A DNA stretch of 64,000 bases from Eutreptiella sp. 'Long Island Sound 2002' (GCA_964036045.1 OZ038385.1:38294808-38358807), one strand, 5' to 3'. Counted from the stretch's first letter, positions 20,998 to 30,750 are shown. Program-made: numbers and translations. Notes: generated by a model from the letters alone, not told the origin.

Positions 20998-21110
20998 GTT
21001 ACCGGGTGCGTAACCGCACTTAGTTGTAACCAGGTAACACACAACACCGTGTAACCGGGCCTATTACCGTGTGTGTTACCGTGTGTAAACGCACTTGTAA
21101 CCGCACCTTG
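20998..21110. repeat. GGTTAC/GTAACC cluster upstream of the piggyBac remnant
   Basis: The densest cluster: about eleven GTTAC/GTAAC pentamers (or one-base variants) in 113 bases, in both orientations. It starts within the upstream non-coding part of the piggyBac remnant on the minus strand. Confidence 0.8.
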
Positions 21111-21279
21111 AAACACAGATTTCTTGTTTGCTCAAAGAAAAAACACGGGGCAAAAATACGTTACCCCACCATTACCCGAACGCAACTCAGTTAAAGGAAC
21201 ATTCCTTTGGCTACATGGCGATTTTCACCCCCCGAGGGTCAATTGTTTACTTTTTGATGAATCCAAAAAACAACAACAT

Positions 21280-21640
21280 GGCGAGCGCATCAACAAAGGC
21301 AACCCGAAGCGAGAAGTTGACGATCGGCGACAACTTTGCCAGCAAGAGGCGAATCTGCAAGGACCGGCTCGAGCGCAAGACAAAGGGGGCGGTCACGTGG
21401 GGACGCCTTGCTGCACATGGGAAGGCATGCCTCGCCGGGAAGTTGGATGAGCAGATCCTAAGTGGGCTCTGCATCGTTTTGATCACCATCGCATCGCACG
21501 ACGGGATGGTGCACAGCTTCGGCGCTCTTCCAGGAAGCATCCGCGAGGATTCTTGAAGGCTGAGGGGCAGTTGCAGCTGTACATGGCGGGTGACGATAGC
21601 GTTGAGGAGGTTGGTATTGAGGAGTATGCAGGCATGTATC
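21280..21640 (+). CDS. Candidate first coding block, frame change inside
   Basis: An ATG at 21,280 opens MASASTKATRSEKLTIGDNF and a Lys/Arg-rich stretch. After a change of frame near 21,480, GFLKAEGQLQLYMAGDDSVE and EVGIEEYAG follow, then a possible donor AT|GTATCG. Both pieces are coding-like. No family recognised. The following non-coding stretch (21,650-21,810) is rich in TTTCGCACGTTT-type motifs, then an acceptor GTGTTGCAG precedes the next block. Confidence 0.35.
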
Positions 21641-21812
21641 GTGCCGCATGTTTTGTACGTTTCGCACTGTACACTCTATTCTGCTACCCGTCTTTGCTAT
21701 CTATGTGTACAACGTTTCGCACGTTTCATGCGTCCCATCCCATTTTGTAGCCCTCCTATGCACCCCACATTTTGCAAATTGCATACGTTTTGCATGTTCC
21801 GTCAGCGCTTTC

Positions 21813-22111
21813 GTGTTGCAGCAAACCTTTTGACAGCAATGGGACTGTGCACTGGTGGCTATGGACTGCGAGATGCACCCGAAATGCATGGCGAGCGACG
21901 GAAGGAGGTTGAAGGAGAAGCCCCTGCACCGTTGTTGGCAGCAGCGCTGAAGGCAGCCGGTTTGGTGCGTGTGGACCGGGGTCGAGAAGTGGGTCACTTC
22001 TGTCGAGACAGTCCTCAGTGAACGTGAAGATCAAGAATCTGCAGGACATGCTCAACGCGGAGCTGGACATGAAGTTCGACAAGACCATGGCCACAGTGGG
22101 GGCCACCCCTG
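21813..22111 (+). CDS. Candidate exon left of element 2
   Basis: Follows GTGTTGCAG. The last 34 codons are clearly protein-like (KIKNLQDMLNAELDMKFDKT, then MATVGATPG) and run straight into the terminal repeat of element 2. Upstream, two frames compete (GVEKWVTSVETVLS or a Glu/Ala-rich alternative), so there is at least one frame change or stop. A coding-like segment on the far side of element 2 (27,005-27,273) may be its continuation. Confidence 0.4.
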
Positions 22112-22119
22112 GTACACGC

Positions 22120-22198
22120 TAGAAGACCCAATCTTGATCTAGCCTAGAACACTCTAGCCTAGATGTTCTAGCCTAGACTAGATCAATACTAGAACGAT
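22120..22198. repeat. CTAG cluster at the left end of element 2
   Basis: Eight CTAG tetramers within about 80 bases, arranged as CTAGCCTAGAAC, CTAGCCTAGATG, CTAGCCTAGACTAGATC and CTAGAACG. Related clusters occur at each non-coding gap of the element. The tract is AT-balanced and has no coding frame. Confidence 0.8.
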
Positions 22199-23339
22199 AT
22201 AATGTCTACCCAAATGTCCCAATTTCTTCATTGTTCCGCCGTGCATGCTTGCTATTGTCCGTACTTCATTGTTCCATGGTTCGTTCTCTCGCGCTTAGAT
22301 ATTACACATTTCTTTGCAATGAAACGCCCCGCCACTTCCCCCCTTGCTCCCTCCTCACCCGGGAAGGATACTTACGGGACTTGAGTGGGGCTTCAAACCT
22401 CAAGGATGAGCGGGTGGGCCAGTACTTGGCCACGTGGGCGCTGTCACGCCCCCTAGCACGGCGGCAATTCAACAACGCCGTCAAAAATGTGAACACCGCC
22501 TCTTCTACCCATACCACGGGTGAGGCATGCAAGGCCGCCGTTGAGGCATACGCCGCCTCCCTTCTCCCCCCCACCGCCATGTGTGAACTAGTGCTCAACA
22601 TGAGGACCCCCAAGTCCTCGTGGAGGACCGTCTCGGAGCTCTACACGCTCCGTAAGTTGGAGTACCACGGCACTGTCCCCGGTGGCCCCTACTCCTGTCC
22701 AATTTGTACCGAGCGGGATTTCCAAGCCCCTTGGAAGGAGTTGGTCGCCCCCGTGCAATTGGATGAGCCCGTTGCCACGGTGTTGCCCAAGGCCGGCAAG
22801 ATCTCATGGCCCTTCGCCTCATGGGTAACATACATCCTCTCCCGGCCGGGCTTGGTGCGGTCAATCAACCGCAACTTCCCACTGATGTTCATGGATGGAT
22901 GTTCATTCAGGGAGGATGCCTAACCCGTGGCCGGGGGCAATTGGACCCAACTCACCATCTCCTTGGCCAACTTCCACCGCTTGGCCCGCTCCCCCGCGGG
23001 CCTTTGTGTCAGGCCATTGCTTAAGGACCTGGGGGGGCTGTTTGGGGCCTTAGCCAGCCCCGGCCGACCCCCCCCACTCACATTAGTAAAATTGTCCTCC
23101 GGCGAAAAATGAAATTTATCAAAGGGGCATGAACTTTGAGGCCAAATTCAAAACTGTTTTTTTTTTGCGTCTGACCCACCCCCCATCCCCCGGGAGGGGG
23201 GGGGGGGGGTCTCCCTAAGCAATAGCCTGCTTTGTGTGTTGAGCATGGCCAATTGCGATGACAAGGCAATTGACACCCTTGGGACGTTGTGGAAGAGCAA
23301 TTGGGAGGTAGGCCTCTCACCTAGTGCCTTTCACTCGTT

Positions 23340-23402
23340 CTAGTTTTGATCTACTTAGGGTCGAACACCGCTCGCTAGAAGCTAGATTACACTAGACTAG
23401 AA
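23340..23402. repeat. CTAG cluster in an intron of the element 2 gene
   Basis: Five CTAG tetramers in about 60 bases, ending about 30 bases before the 3' splice site at 23,435. The preceding 230 bases (23,105-23,340) hold a T run and a G run but no coding frame. Confidence 0.75.
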
Positions 23403-24126
23403 CGAAATCAACCACCCCCCATGTCTCGTGTTTAGGATATTCAAGATATCATCGACACGGGGCTCGTCCAATGGGGGGCCTCCAAGGAGGAGGCAAAGAT
23501 TACCCTCGGGGGGGATCAACCGTGGACACGAACGGTGATCGGGGTGTCCACGTACCCCCAAGTGGGCTCCATGTTCAATGAGGGGATATGGAATGCCCAA
23601 AAGAAGACTTGGGAGGGTAGTGCTATCCCGCGGACCATGGAGGTTGATGAGGCCAACTACACGGCCTTCCTCATTGGGACGCCTTCCTTGCAAGCCGCTG
23701 GCTGCAGTACGCAGTGGATTTTGAAATTGCCAGGTGCCTGGGTCGCCTTGTGCATTTTGCACTTGACAATGGCCATGGGCCGCTTGTTGGGGGAGTTTGT
23801 CGACCGGGAAGCTAGGTTGGTCACCCCTGCGCTCCATCAAGACCTCGAATTCTCCTGTCAGAGAGGCGTGCAGGTTGGAGCGTTTATGGGTCAGCTTCCC
23901 CGGACATGGGGGGGTTCGACCCGGAGGCGGCGAACCGGGGGGCGTATGCCGGGATGGTGCACGGCATCGCCTCCCGGCCCAAGGCCAAGCCCAAGCCCGC
24001 CGCAACCCCCGCAGCTGGGGGCCCCCCGTAGCCGCACCCCCCCCAACCCCCGGGACGCCTTCGCAAAGGCCCTGGGGTCCATCTCCCCCGCCCTCGACCG
24101 CCAAGGCACGGTATGTTGACTGTGTT

Positions 24127-24240
24127 CTAGCGTTGATCTAGCGGACCGTTCTAGCGTTGATCTAGCCATCCCGCCGTTCCGCCGCCGCTAGGACGCCGCT
24201 AGAACGCCGCTAGAACAGTTGCATAGAACGCCGCTAGAAG
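24127..24240. repeat. GCTAGAACGCC repeats in an intron of the element 2 gene
   Basis: Nine CTAG tetramers in about 115 bases, in units such as TTCTAGCGTTGATCTAGC and GCCGCTAGAACGCCGCTAGAAC. The cluster occupies most of the 157-base intron 24,111-24,267, whose exons join in phase 0. Confidence 0.8.
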
Positions 24241-24889
24241 GCACCTAAATTATGTTTCTGTTCTCAGGTTGTCAGCGTGCAGACATGTGGAGCCGACCCC
24301 CAAGGGTTGCGCGTGGAGTGGCGCGATGGCAGAGGCCGGACGCACCTCGTGGGGGTCACCGAGTTGGGCCAGATGATGGGCAAGGACCCCAAATTGGCCC
24401 TCTCGGTGCTGGACGGTTTGGGTAGGTGGGAGGCGGGCAGGAGTGCGGGGGGCATGGACTCGTAGCGCAAGGGTTGGGTGAGGGTGCAGGACCGGGCGGG
24501 GAGGACCAGCAGCAGCAGCAGCAGGAGCAGCAGCAGGAGCGGGGGGGGGGGGACACCCCCCCAAGGCCCCCAAACCCCACCGCAAGGCCCCCAAGAAAAA
24601 ACCCCGCTTCGAGAGTAGCGAGGAAGACACCCCCCGCCAAGCCCAGCAGAGCAAGCCCAAGGCCAAGGCCAAGCCTAAGGGCAAGGGCAACAGCAAGGCC
24701 ACCCGCCCCCCCCCTAACCCCAAGCCCCCCCCTTGCAAGATAGGGGGCTCCAGGGAGGTTACCCCCCCTTCTCCTACGGTGTACAGCCGTTCTAAAACAT
24801 CACTGGCACCCGCCCGGCCCCCCTCCTCCAGGGCACCAAGCCTATGCCCAGCCAACGCCATCTTCAATGGTATTGATGACCGACAGTAA

Positions 24890-25640
24890 CCGCCCCCAAC
24901 CGCTTTGGCCTCCTCCAACCGCCTGCCTAACCGCCTCTGGGGCCGCCTCTGAGGTCCCTTCCCTTCTAATGCATCCCTGGGAGGAGGTCAGGCACAGGTG
25001 CAGGGAGGACACCTCCAGTGTGGGTTGTTGTTGATGTGCGAGCTATACTTGTACTCAGGCTGACTGCCTAAATTGGAATGGTGGATGAAACCCGTCCCAC
25101 TCGGGGCCAGAACGCGGGCGAACTCCTAGACAATGAAATGAGTAGACAGGGACTGTGCGGGCCATAAGGAGAGCAAAGGGCAAAGGGAATTCGAAAAGGA
25201 TGGATGGACTAACTGATCATAAACTGGGTGCAAAGGATGGGCCAGATTCTTAGACACGGCGAGAAAGTACGCCAGATTATTGGTGAGGGGGGGCAAAAAC
25301 AGGCACAGGTGGGGAATGGTCAAAAAAAGATGCCCGGCGCGTGCCCGCTAATACTCCCCCTTGGACGGGGCCTTAGGTTGAAAACCCCACTGTGTAGAGG
25401 ATTGGTTTAAAGCTAGAAACATACAACATTCAACATTCAGGGGGTGAAGCGCGATCCTTCAGTGCTGCATGACACCGTTGAAGCCGTGGAGGGGGAGCCT
25501 GGCGCATTGGAAGGGGGAATAACCCCCAAGCATGTATTAGAAGGGGTGGGGGGGTTTGGCTGGGAGCCCGCTCCTCCCAGGGTCCCCTCTATGGTCCCCG
25601 CCGAAGGCGGGCCAAAATTTTTTAAACCTTAAATCCTCTT
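24890..25640. other. Interior of element 2 without a convincing gene
   Basis: After the stop at 24,889 no frame stays protein-like. Short open frames (25,444-25,632 plus strand, for example) are Gly/Pro-rich. The palindrome GGCGCCAAAGGCGCC recurs at 25,641-25,655, identical to the one at 1,149. Confidence 0.4.
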
Positions 25641-25732
25641 GGCGCCAAAGGCGCCAAAGCAAAATTCTGGCTGTCAGCTTCAAACATTGGAAGGGAGGGG
25701 GGGGGGGGCCTCAAGGACAGCCTCCAAGGGCC

Positions 25733-25822
25733 ACCAACCGCCGCCAACCCCCAATGGCCGAGTGCCAACCGCCAACTGCCACCAACCGCCAACCGCCGCC
25801 AACCGCCAACCAACTGTTTCTG
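25733..25822 (+). repeat. CCGCCAAC minisatellite
   Basis: About ten imperfect units of CCGCCAACC, CCACCAACCG and similar, 7-10 bases each. All frames are open across it, giving spurious Pro/Thr/Gln-rich ORFs on one strand and Trp/Gly-rich ones on the other. Confidence 0.85.
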
Positions 25823-26007
25823 TGGTGTTGTGTCTTCCCCATGTCTTGGCCATGAAGCAGAGAGGGTCCCCGTGAACGTTCTGTTGCTGTTACGAACCCT
25901 TTTTTTGTTCCATTAGGACAGCCCTGTCCTGCAGCGGGGCACCGACCTCCCCATTGCCCCCGCGTGTACTGCTCCGAGCCTCCGGTGCGAACGATCACAT
26001 TGACACT

Positions 26008-26580
26008 CTATCGAATGATTGACAGCCCTGATGCGGTGGCACCCAAAGGGGTGGCATGCGCACGTGGTTGAGCTATTTGTGCAGCGGTGCGGGCGCTTGA
26101 CTGCTCACCCCCCTTGTCACCCCCCACCTCACCCCACTTGTCACCCCCCTCCTGCTTGTCACCACCCTCGTCCCCCTCGTCATCCCTGTCAACCCCGTTG
26201 TCCCCGTCGTCCGCCTCCTCCAAGGCCTCCCGGAGGTGGGCCTCCGCTTCCTCCCGGGTGAGGAAAAGGTGCTCCCCCGCCACCCGGAAGGTGCCCCCCT
26301 CTTGCTCCCGCTTCCTATCCTTCACCTTCTTCCTCTTCTTCCCCCCCTCCCCATTGGACCCCTGCGACACCACCCACCACTCACCCAGATCCAACTCCTC
26401 ATCCCAATCCCCCAACACCGTCACTTGGCTAACGGTCTCCCCATTGCCCGCCTCCTCCCAACGGACATACCGGGTGTCCCCCACACCCGGCACGTTCCCA
26501 TAGGGATCCCGGCCCGGCGGGTGAGAAGGGGGGTGCCGGGAGCAAGGATGAGCCGCGGCAACCCCCCGCCACGCAGGAGG
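26008..26580 (-). CDS. Acidic protein of element 2
   Basis: The minus-strand frame is open from at least 26,709 but becomes protein-like from about 26,580 (GRDPYGNVPGVGDTRYVRWE). It continues with LGDWDEELDLGEWWVVSQGS, a basic KKRKKVKDRKREQE patch that could be a nuclear localisation signal, EEAEAHLREALEEADDGDNG, and a long Asp/Glu/Gly/Lys tail. No ATG starts the frame, so an upstream exon is likely; an AG in CACGCAG near 26,600 could be the acceptor. No in-frame stop. It runs opposite to the other gene of the element. Function unknown. Confidence 0.5.
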   Translation of the reverse strand, partial: PPAWRGVAAAHPCSRHPPSHPPGRDPYGNVPGVGDTRYVRWEEAGNGETVSQVTVLGDWDEELDLGEWWVVSQGSNGEGGKKRKKVKDRKREQEGGTFRVAGEHLFLTREEAEAHLREALEEADDGDNGVDRDDEGDEGGDKQEGGDKWGEVGGDKGGEQSSARTAAQIAQPRAHATPLGATASGLSIIR

Positions 26581-26634
26581 GGTAACCTGCGTGTCGCGAC
26601 TCGCGAATGGGGGCTTGGGGGGGGGAGGGGGGCT

Positions 26635-26760
26635 AATCGGGCTACCCGGGCTAATCGGGCTAACCCACCACCAAGTGACTCGGCGCCGGCACGCCAAGTG
26701 AGCTTCCAAGTGACCTATGGGGTGCGGCGGGGGGCTAACCGGGCTAACCGGGGGGTGTAG
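26635..26760. repeat. CGGGCTAA repeats
   Basis: Six copies of GGGCTAA(T/C)CGG in two groups separated by about 60 bases containing AAGTGACTCGG/AAGTGAGCTTCCAAGTGACC. Non-coding; lies upstream of the minus-strand acidic protein. Confidence 0.6.
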
Positions 26761-27004
26761 CGACGCTCAGCATCGCTCGCTACAACGTTGCTAGAACGCT
26801 GCTAGAACCAAAATTATCCGGACTCCAAAATCAGGTGAAAACAATGAAATTGTGAAAGAAAAAACTATGGGCCCCCGAGTACCGATAGGGGGGCCCAGGC
26901 TAGACACCTCAAATCCCTGCACGGGGGGGGGGGGGTATCCCCCTCTTTTTTTCGTTCCGGCCGCTGTAGCGGCGTCTAGCCTAGAACGAGATTGGGTCTT
27001 CTAG

Positions 27005-27273
27005 CGTGTACCAAGGGCATGGTGCAGGAGATCCGGTAGCGCCGGGAGCGGCCGCTCCCAAGCTACAAAGGAAGGGTCCGCCTCCTCCGGGGAGAACGGT
27101 TGGAGCGCACAGAGGCGGCGTACGAGCGGGAGCACAAGCGGGCCAAGAAGAGGGCCAAGCGAGGAAGGCGGGTGCACCGGCGGGCCAAGAAGTGGACAAA
27201 GAAGCTCGCAGGCGAGGGCACCAAAAGCCCCATCGAGGGCAATAGCGACGACGCCGGGTCCATCACGTCGTGA
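27005..27273 (+). CDS. Basic exon-like segment right of element 2, with in-frame TAG
   Basis: From the TTCTAG at 27,004 the frame reads TKGMVQEIR, then TAG at 27,037-27,039, then RRERPLPSYKGRVRLLRGER and YEREHKRAKKRAKRGRRVHR, ending at TGA 27,271-27,273. The Arg/Lys-rich helix looks genuine and could bind nucleic acid or act as a localisation signal. If element 2 were removed as an intron from 22,112 to 27,004, this frame would join the one ending at 22,111 in phase. The in-frame TAG argues for decay. Confidence 0.4.
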
Positions 27274-27551
27274 AATTCTTTGGGGGCCCCCTAAGGCCCG
27301 GAGCACACGTGTCCCCCCATCCCCACCCCCAACTCTCGCACCCAGGCCAGGCCTTTTTCCCCCATCACCTCCTCAGCCGCGAAGGGCATGCAGAGTCCGC
27401 CACCTGAGCGTGGGCCTGTGTTGCCCCTACTGGAGGCAACGAACAACAACCCCACTCACGACACAGAGAGGATGTTGCGTGACATTGACCAGGACACAGC
27501 ACAGACTCACGTACTTCCGTACACCCCGGTGTGCAACCCCCTGTTTGCACC

Positions 27552-28070
27552 CCATGCTTCCCACGTTCGGAACGTACATAACGTACGCAACGTCACACCC
27601 CACAATGCAACCCGTCTAGTGAGTAGAAGTGAAAATGTGGCCGTCCACGTCCCACTTTGCCATGGTAGGCAGTATGTTTGTAAGCCTTGCAATGCGGGCC
27701 GAACACAATGGACGTGCTCCGGCTGCTAGGTTTCTTGCATGTACACTGCTAGCTTTGCCCCGTATCATGAAAGCGAGCTTCAACTGGTTGAAATTCATGA
27801 AAGGAATAAGGAACAGTGCAATTCGTGCGATGACATGCATGTTGGTGTTCGGGTTTTTAATGTGCAAAACATAGAAAACGTTCCGCACGTCCGGAACTTT
27901 CGTTTAATATCACACCCCATTTCACAACCCACTAATCAAAAGCCAAACCCCGGACGTTTTGTATGTTGGGAGCGTTCAGTACGTCCGTACGTTTTTTGCG
28001 ATGGGATGTTGGGGTGTCATGCGGGGGTGTTGGGGTTTCGTGTGATGTTCCGCACGTTTTCGTCTAGAAA
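27552..28070. repeat. ACGT-rich clusters flanking the zinc-finger exon
   Basis: Two clusters, 27,552-27,600 and about 27,870-28,070, contain at least fourteen ACGT tetramers, often as GGAACGTAC, TTCCGCACGT or GTACGTCCGTACG. The zinc-finger exon lies between them. Outside these clusters ACGT is sparse in the neighbourhood. Confidence 0.65.
27617..27844 (+). pseudogene. piggyBac C-terminal zinc finger with in-frame TAG
   Basis: The frame reads HVPLCHGRQYVCKPCNAG and then RTQWTCSGC, TAG (27,727-27,729), VSCMYTASFAPYHESE. The spacing CxxC, WxCxxC, xVxC and F..YH matches the Cys-rich domain at the end of piggyBac transposases, which helps bind the transposon ends. The rest of the transposase is not next to it; upstream lies an ACGT-rich tract. 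It is therefore a fragment or the last exon of a split, decayed copy. It is unrelated by position to the piggyBac remnant at 19.4-20.9 kb. Confidence 0.6.
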
Positions 28071-28423
28071 GGTTTTTCATGTTGTAAACTCAAAACCTAG
28101 AACACGGTTTCTGTGGGGTGTTACAAAAAAATTGTACCACCCTAGCCAAAGGAATATGATGCAATATGGATGGTATATATTTTGGATTGAAGTCAATTGT
28201 GTACTTTGAGGTATTGGAGGCAAACCCTTTACATCTGTAACAACAACATTTGTAGTTGAACATTCGTCGGATGCGGTTGTTCTATGTTTTGTGTTTTTGG
28301 TCTTTATGGGAGGTTTCGAAGGGAAGGCGACTTGGCGCATGAGGTAAGGGTGTTCTTGAAGGGTGGCTGACCCCCCCCCCACCCTTGCAAACCCATACCC
28401 ATACGCATATCTTGGTCTTTTAG

Positions 28424-29153
28424 CAACCTAGGGGGCACATTGCGTGCCCAGTTGTCTTACCTATATGCTATTTATAAGAAACATCTCTTCCTCAACAGGG
28501 ATCGGAAGGAGGTCCATGAGGACCTTGCAGAATATATTGCGCCTACAGCAGTGCCGGCCTTGGCCTTCCGTTTCACAGACAATTTGGTGGGAGCTGCCGA
28601 CCAATCAATGCTCTTCCTAGAATCAAGTTAGTTTAGCCATGTGCGGATCTTTTAATACTGATGTTGCCAATATATTGCATGACCCCGGGCTCCAGCATGT
28701 TTCCGGTATTTCGGGCCGTTGCGCTGGAGGTTTTGACATTACGCTCAGTAGTGCGCTGGGGTTACGGCCTCCCTATGGGGCCCCCCACTAACAACATTGT
28801 CCAATCTGATTCAGATGACCCGACTTGATTTCAACCGTTTTCTACACCACGTGTGCCCCTTGCTGACATGGTGTCCGAGCACCACGCGGTATGTATCAGA
28901 TCGGACCAACAGCCGTTTCCCACTGCTGAGGATATCGACAGCCCGAATACTGAAGACTAGGCTGAGACAAACCCTGCATTTTTGTGTAGTGCTACTGCTT
29001 AGACGAGATGCAAGTAAAGCCTGGAATGCCTGGGCCGAAAATTGGGCTCACAAGGGGCGGGCGCATCAGCTATTTGCTGCAAGGTCCCTGAAATTCCGAT
29101 GTTTCAAGCCTGTGTATGCCAAAGAACAATGGCACTTTTTGCACATTCCCTGA
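28424..29153 (+). CDS. Candidate coding block, three successive frames, unknown protein
   Basis: After GGTCTTTTAG the frame gives a segment with LNRDRKEVHEDLAEYIAPTA and ends at TAG 28,629-28,631. An ATG at 28,639 opens 51 codons (SFNTDVANILHDPGLQHVSG) to a TAA at 28,792-28,794. A third frame (28,797-29,153) includes AWNAWAENWAHKGRAHQLFA and stops at 29,151-29,153. All three have coding-like composition on the same strand. No family recognised; possibly a decayed element gene. Confidence 0.3.
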
Positions 29154-29387
29154 GCGCCGTATGTTGTAGAGGCAGGTACGAAGCCTCTCGGTGAAAGTAT
29201 CAGCTATACGCACCTCAATGATGCACTCTAGGGTTTGTCAAGGTGTAAAAAATGCAACCTTGAATGTGTTGCACATCCATCAACCTAACAAACAACCCAT
29301 CCGTCACACGATGACTTTTGGGAGGCGTGGGATACTATTGCGAGTAGATAGGCGGCGCTACTTCCACAATACCCCTGTCCATGGGAT

Positions 29388-30044
29388 TTGGTAGCAGCCA
29401 CAAGGCTTGAGTCCAATCAGCTACTCCTTAGGTGTCCTGACCGCAAGCTACGGCGTATTGCCAAACTATCGCGCCGGCGTGATTATTGTGCCGTCAACGA
29501 GGAGGACAGGTTTATTTACGTTGTTTGTGGCCCTTTGCCCCCTATGTCAGACAGATTGGTTGCATTACAGCAACCAGGTCCCTTATGCAGAGGTATAAGG
29601 AGCACCTAAGACGTGCAAAAGCCCTCAATAAACATTTTCAGGGACCGAAAGGTCGTAGGTAGAGAAAACTTTTTGCCTTTGGAAAATTACTTTCCCTTGC
29701 TAGATAACGAACCGGCACCGGCTACGATTTTCCCGCCCCAGAAGTTGCATCTTGACACACATGGCAGACAGCTTGAGCGTTGGCGGGTTCGGGTTCTAGC
29801 CCCCACGTTGAAGAAGGTGCTGCCATTCGGGGGGATTGACAGGCTGCAGTGGGAAGCACTTTTGCAACAGAAACACACTTCCGCAGCAGATAGGGCACTG
29901 ACTGCTTTGTTGCACCATATAATTAACGACCGAGGGCGTGGTTATACCACTGAGCATGGCCTTGCCCTTGCCACTCAGGTTGTCGGTCACATTCGGCATA
30001 AATTGTTTCAACCATTCTTTTTCCAGTGTCCAGACCCTTGCTAA
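29388..30044 (+). CDS. Candidate coding block, unknown protein
   Basis: Two plus-strand frames: 29,388-29,609 (basic, LRRIAKLSRRRDY and VCGPLPPMSDRLV) and 29,613-30,044, whose second half (RLQWEALLQQKHTSAADRAL, then HHIINDRGRGYTTEHGLALA) is well formed and helical. The frames are one base apart and only three bases separate them. No known domain. Confidence 0.35.
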
Positions 30045-30750
30045 AACGGCATGGGGCATCCATCTATCGAGGCGGCTGATGATTCGCGTCCCATGCTATG
30101 ATGAGCACGTACTCAGATAACTGCGACGTGTCTTGAAGGGGTGCCTGCTCAGTGGAAGCGTACCCCTCGTAGTGTCCACATGTTATGTACAGACAATGAA
30201 TGCGATACTTGAGTCAGCACAGACTGTGGGTGGAGGCACCAGACCTATGTCCCAACCCAATACACATTTTCTAGTGGCCAAGTTTCTTACGGAGCATCGG
30301 TGAGTATTGCGTGCTTAAGCGCATGGTTTAACACAGCTGAAGTGCCCATCGTCCGATATACCACGCTGCCTGGACCCCACGAGTGGAGACGACCGGCGAG
30401 GCACATATGGGACGACTCTACGACGCACAACTGCTCTTGTAAGCACCTGCGGCAACAGCATGTTCTGCTGCAGAAAAATATGTCCCATGTGGTGATACAG
30501 CATCCCTGGCGTGGAGTTTATTGCTGTTGCCCCGGCGGGCGTACCTGATGAGAAGTAATGCGAGGCCCAAGGTAGTGCATGGTCCTGAATCATCGTTGGC
30601 ACCCGCGCCAGATTCCATGCAGCGATGTTTTCAGAAAAATATGGTCCCGCGGTGCGCACTTGCTTCCCCGGGGGAGGCCCTAGAGGCTGTCCCGCTAGTG
30701 CAGTGTGAGGAAGCGCTAGAACTAGCAAAACAGTTGCCCGGCCCATACAC

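Larger units (their letters stand above)
22319..24889 (+). pseudogene. Multi-exon gene of element 2, unknown family, decayed
   Basis: The ATG at 22,319 opens MKRPATSPLAPSSPGKDT. About 20 codons later the frame changes to LKDERVGQYLATWALSRPLA, and that frame holds CPIC and reaches TAA at 22,921-22,923; coding-like sequence continues in frame to about 23,050. A second exon (23,436-24,110) follows GTGTTTAG and ends ACG|GTATGT; within it the frame slips near 23,680 to WLQYAVDFEIARCLGRLVHF, and a TAG lies at 23,813-23,815. Exon 3 (from 24,268, after TTCTCAG) joins in phase 0 and reads LRVEWRDGRGRTHLVGVTEL. A Gln tract and a 12-G run then change frame again, and a Lys/Pro/Ser-rich tail ends at TAA 24,887-24,889. 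No catalytic motif recognised. Confidence 0.55.
22111..27012. mobile_element. 4,902-bp element with terminal inverted repeats (element 2)
   Basis: The first 38 bases match the reverse complement of the last 38 at 35 positions; both ends begin GGTACACGCTAGAAGACCC. CTAG-rich clusters lie just inside both ends and in the non-coding gaps of the interior (22,120-22,198; 23,340-23,402; 24,127-24,240; 26,755-26,815; 26,960-27,004). The interior encodes a plus-strand multi-exon pseudogene and a minus-strand acidic protein. Coding-like sequence flanks both ends. No target duplication is seen. The superfamily is unknown. Confidence 0.7.

Noticed and set aside
25622-25998. Trp/Gly-rich minus-strand and Pro/Gln-rich plus-strand ORFs
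   Set aside because: Generated by the CCGCCAAC minisatellite.
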